From assembly GCF_000211815.1 (NCBI RefSeq), contig NZ_GL890973.1, positions 180,820 through 244,819 of the forward strand: a stretch of DNA of 64,000 nt, given 5' to 3'. Origin of the DNA: Moorena producens 3L. GTDB lineage: Bacteria > Cyanobacteriota > Cyanobacteriia > Cyanobacteriales > Coleofasciculaceae. Of the stretch, positions 61,905-64,000 are shown in pieces. Every line of letters starts with the position of its first letter. Position 1 is the stretch's first letter. Position numbers and translations under genes: made by a program. Under the pieces are notes generated by a model that was not told the origin of the DNA, ran no database searches, and saw nothing but the letters and a program-made list of their open reading frames with translations.

Positions 61905-62552
61905 TCAAATGCACACCTCATAGGCACAATACAGAATCTTGATCTTCTCTGCATAATCATGATTATTGGGAAGATAGGGTTGTGGTGGCGAAAGATAGGC
62001 TTGTTTTAAAATGCCTTCTGACTCCATCTGTTGCAAGGTAACGTCGAATTTTTTTTGAGAGTGGATATCCTCTCGGTTTGTAAACACCAGATATCCTCCC
62101 GGTTTTACTACTCGGCAAAACTCATACAACACATTTGACGTTTCCATATTAGTAAGCACAGCAGTGGAAATGATTCCATCAAATTCATTATCTTGAAATG
62201 GCAATGCTTGCTGTATATCTGCTTTATATAAAGCAGTATAAATATTTTTATCCCTAGCGAGGTCTAAAGATTTACCAGAAATATCAACTCCAATTATGGT
62301 TTGATAACCTTGTTCTCGAAGAGCTTGTCCAGCAAGTCCTGTTCCACATCCGAGATCCAAAATTTTGCCATCGGTAGCAACAAATTTTGCAATCAGTTCA
62401 GCAGCAACCTGATGACCAGCATACTGCCAATTCAAGACTTTATCCTCATATACTTGAGCTAAAGTATCATATTCCTTCTCAACCTCGCTGCTCTCAGTGT
62501 TCCATTTATTTGACCACTTTGCTAAGAATTGGGCTTGTTGATTATTAGTCAT
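61905..62552 (-). CDS. Class I SAM-dependent methyltransferase (WBSCR27-like)
   Basis: A 215-residue methyltransferase: ILDLGCGTGLAGQALREQGY (motif I), GVDISGKSLDLARDK, DIQQALPFQDNEFDGIIS and VLTNMETSNVLYEFCRVVKP. The N-terminus has VEKEYDTLAQVYEDKVLNWQ. It lies 103 bp behind the CDP-alcohol phosphatidyltransferase on the same strand and is likely in its operon. The substrate is unknown. Confidence 0.85.
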   Translation of the reverse strand: MTNNQQAQFLAKWSNKWNTESSEVEKEYDTLAQVYEDKVLNWQYAGHQVAAELIAKFVATDGKILDLGCGTGLAGQALREQGYQTIIGVDISGKSLDLARDKNIYTALYKADIQQALPFQDNEFDGIISTAVLTNMETSNVLYEFCRVVKPGGYLVFTNREDIHSQKKFDVTLQQMESEGILKQAYLSPPQPYLPNNHDYAEKIKILYCAYEVCI

Positions 62553-62655
62553 TAAGTCTTCTCTTTAATTTTAACTTTAATTACCTATATTTTAATTTCT
62601 ACTATAGCATAGCATTAACTGTTTTTCTACAGAAAATAAAAACTAGTGAAAGTGA

Positions 62656-63363
62656 TTAGTTTGAATCAAATGATTGAATAATATACTCTCTGGCATACCA
62701 TAAATATTGAATACCAGAAACCCAGATCAATGATTGAGTTATAAGTATGAATAACACAGTCAGGTCAGAAAGACTCTCACTTGCAGGTCTTAATGTAGTT
62801 AATGTAATTACTGCAATAGTCGTGAAACACAATATTATAGAATTCCAACGATTTTCTAAAGGATCGGAATATCCAAAAATTCGACCTTCTAGTAGTATGT
62901 GTAAACCAATAACAATAAACAACCATTGACTTGAAAACCCATAAAGTTTATACCAATAAAGCCCTACCAACGGATAACCAATATATACGGCTTTTAATTT
63001 AGCAATAACATTTGCTTCAATCACAATATTATTTAAATTTAATATCTGTCTGGCAAATGTTGCTAAAAAGTCTCTTGTCAGAGCTAGAAAAACAAACCAT
63101 ATCGGGAGAATTCCCATCTCAATGCTAATGACATACAAAGCTAGGAAACCTATATAGTCTACAATCGGATCGAAATACTTACCGAAATCTGTTTTTAAGT
63201 CCTTTGTTCTAGCTAACCACCCATCAACAGCATCCAATAAAAATGCTATATAGAATAACACACCAATATACAGATAGTATTGAGGAGGAACAAGATACCA
63301 TGAAACAAAAGCTATAAAAATTAAAAATAATCTAAATAAGGTAATGTGATTCGGTTTAATCAC
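62656..63363 (-). CDS. CDP-alcohol phosphatidyltransferase
   Basis: A 235-residue integral membrane enzyme. The diagnostic motif D-x2-D-G-x2-A-R-x8-G-x3-D-x3-D is seen as DAVDGWLARTKDL then TDFGKYFDPIVD at about residues 44-69. About six hydrophobic helices flank it. Family members transfer a phospho-alcohol group from a CDP-activated donor to an alcohol (PgsA, PssA, phosphatidylinositol and di-inositol-phosphate synthases). The start is 5 bp from the stop of the dehydrogenase-like gene. With the nucleotidyltransferase at 57914 it could use a CDP-alcohol made locally. Confidence 0.9.
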   Translation of the reverse strand: MIKPNHITLFRLFLIFIAFVSWYLVPPQYYLYIGVLFYIAFLLDAVDGWLARTKDLKTDFGKYFDPIVDYIGFLALYVISIEMGILPIWFVFLALTRDFLATFARQILNLNNIVIEANVIAKLKAVYIGYPLVGLYWYKLYGFSSQWLFIVIGLHILLEGRIFGYSDPLENRWNSIILCFTTIAVITLTTLRPASESLSDLTVLFILITQSLIWVSGIQYLWYAREYIIQSFDSN

Positions 63364-63368
63364 GATAT

Positions 63369-64000
63369 CTATAACTCCTTGATTATTTCTTTGATAATCA
63401 TTTTCCAGTCAACAGTTGTGGAATCTACAATATTCCACAAGCCAAATCTTTCAGGTCGTACTGAAGATAGTTTTTTCATTCTTTTATAAGTATTTGATTC
63501 TATAATAGTATCAAATCCTTGTTTTAATTCTAAGGTTATCTCTAATTTTCGACAATAATATAATAACTGCTCATATAAATCAGGTAATTTATAAATACAT
63601 CTTATCTTCATGGCAACTAAAGCACCCATTAAAACTAATTTACCGTGTGACATGTCACTATCTGCTGCATATAACTTCTCAAATTCGTGTTCAGAACGGC
63701 TACACCAACTACTATCATTTTTCATTAATAAAGAAAATGAGTAAAGCTGTTTGATTATTTCGATTAATGAGTTTTCATTACGTTTCGTGTATTTGTTTAT
63801 AAATCGTTCAATTTGATAAAAAGGTGTTTGATCAAATTCCTTGACTTTCTTATCAACTTTTAAGTCCTCCCACACATTCAATTTTGATAATAATTCACCC
63901 AGAGCACTAATCCAAAATTTATGTGGCATGTGCTTATTTAATAAGGGCAAACAAGCATAAACAGACTGAGGTGCTTTTGATGGATAACTCTGATTATATG
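63369..64000 (-). CDS. Glycerol-1-phosphate dehydrogenase-like (Fe-ADH/DHQS superfamily), partial
   Basis: The frame is open to the right edge, so at least 210 C-terminal residues are visible; the N-terminal NAD-binding half is outside. ISALGELLSKLNVWEDLK resembles the GELLSK..WDW segment of AraM/EgsA proteins and SRSEHEFEKLY followed by DMSHGKLVLMGALVAMK the two metal-binding His regions (SEH and HG). Relatives reduce DHAP to sn-glycerol-1-phosphate. It precedes the CDP-alcohol phosphatidyltransferase by 5 bp, a clear operon. An alternative is another polyol or phosphonate dehydrogenase. Confidence 0.75.
   Translation of the reverse strand, partial: YNQSYPSKAPQSVYACLPLLNKHMPHKFWISALGELLSKLNVWEDLKVDKKVKEFDQTPFYQIERFINKYTKRNENSLIEIIKQLYSFSLLMKNDSSWCSRSEHEFEKLYAADSDMSHGKLVLMGALVAMKIRCIYKLPDLYEQLLYYCRKLEITLELKQGFDTIIESNTYKRMKKLSSVRPERFGLWNIVDSTTVDWKMIIKEIIKEL

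Noticed and set aside
1..64000. tRNA and rRNA genes
   Set aside because: I looked for T-loop and anticodon-arm patterns and rRNA-like words and saw none that I could support.

Overview
The window looks like chromosomal DNA of a large-genome filamentous cyanobacterium, most like Moorena/Moorea or a relative (inference; no marker gene such as 16S rRNA is present). The evidence is the abundant HIP1 octamer GCGATCGC, many cyanobacterial DUF families (DUF4335, DUF3038, DUF3146, DUF2809), GuaB3, a C-DES-like cysteine lyase, a pheophorbide-oxygenase-type Rieske protein, and a very low coding density with intergenic DNA full of short tandem repeats, palindromes and MITE-like elements.

Layout: 0-6.5 kb holds the end of an SMC-like ATPase, a restriction-endonuclease-fold protein, TldD, RsmE and a small helix-turn-helix gene preceded by an array of TAGCGCTA palindromes. 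6.8-11.1 kb holds a beta-helix membrane protein, a 1.2 kb array of degenerate repeats and a truncated haemagglutinin-domain gene. 11.6-19.6 kb has a hybrid histidine kinase, a lipoprotein of the FAH/hydratase superfamily, DUF2809, DacB, WecB and a methyltransferase. An apparently intact IS607-type element (tnpA/tnpB) lies at 19.8-21.55 kb. 21.9-31.4 kb is mostly minus-strand housekeeping: DUF4335, DUF3038, MutS2, a membrane Clp-fold protease and a secreted amidase. 31.4-34.6 kb is a transposon graveyard. 34.7-40.6 kb carries a YqiJ/flotillin pair, GuaB3 and thioredoxin. 40.6-44.4 kb has a response regulator and a GAF-containing chemoreceptor, a probable taxis pair. 44.9-50.9 kb has C-DES, a hydroxyacid dehydrogenase, a duplicated membrane protein, a methyltransferase gene broken by an IS200/IS605-type remnant, a RuvC-fold protein and DUF3146. 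A second degenerate IS607 copy lies at 51-52.9 kb next to a PEP-CTERM gene fragment.

The right end (54-64 kb) is the most interesting accessory region: a Rieske oxygenase, four methyltransferases, a cytidylyltransferase-type nucleotidyltransferase, an aspartyl/asparaginyl beta-hydroxylase-type 2OG oxygenase, a CDP-alcohol phosphatidyltransferase and, cut by the window edge, a glycerol-1-phosphate-dehydrogenase-like enzyme. Together they suggest a pathway that makes, methylates and hydroxylates a CDP-activated polar alcohol and attaches it to a lipid or polyol; the product is unknown.

The other main theme is short interspersed repeats altering genes: two tnpB copies stopped by the same 24-nt in-frame insert, MutS2 carrying about 70 extra residues encoded by intergenic-type repeats inside its ATPase, DUF4335 with a repeat read in frame, and a roughly 100-nt structured element with paired compensatory changes found once inside a tnpA and once inside an IS200/IS605 remnant.
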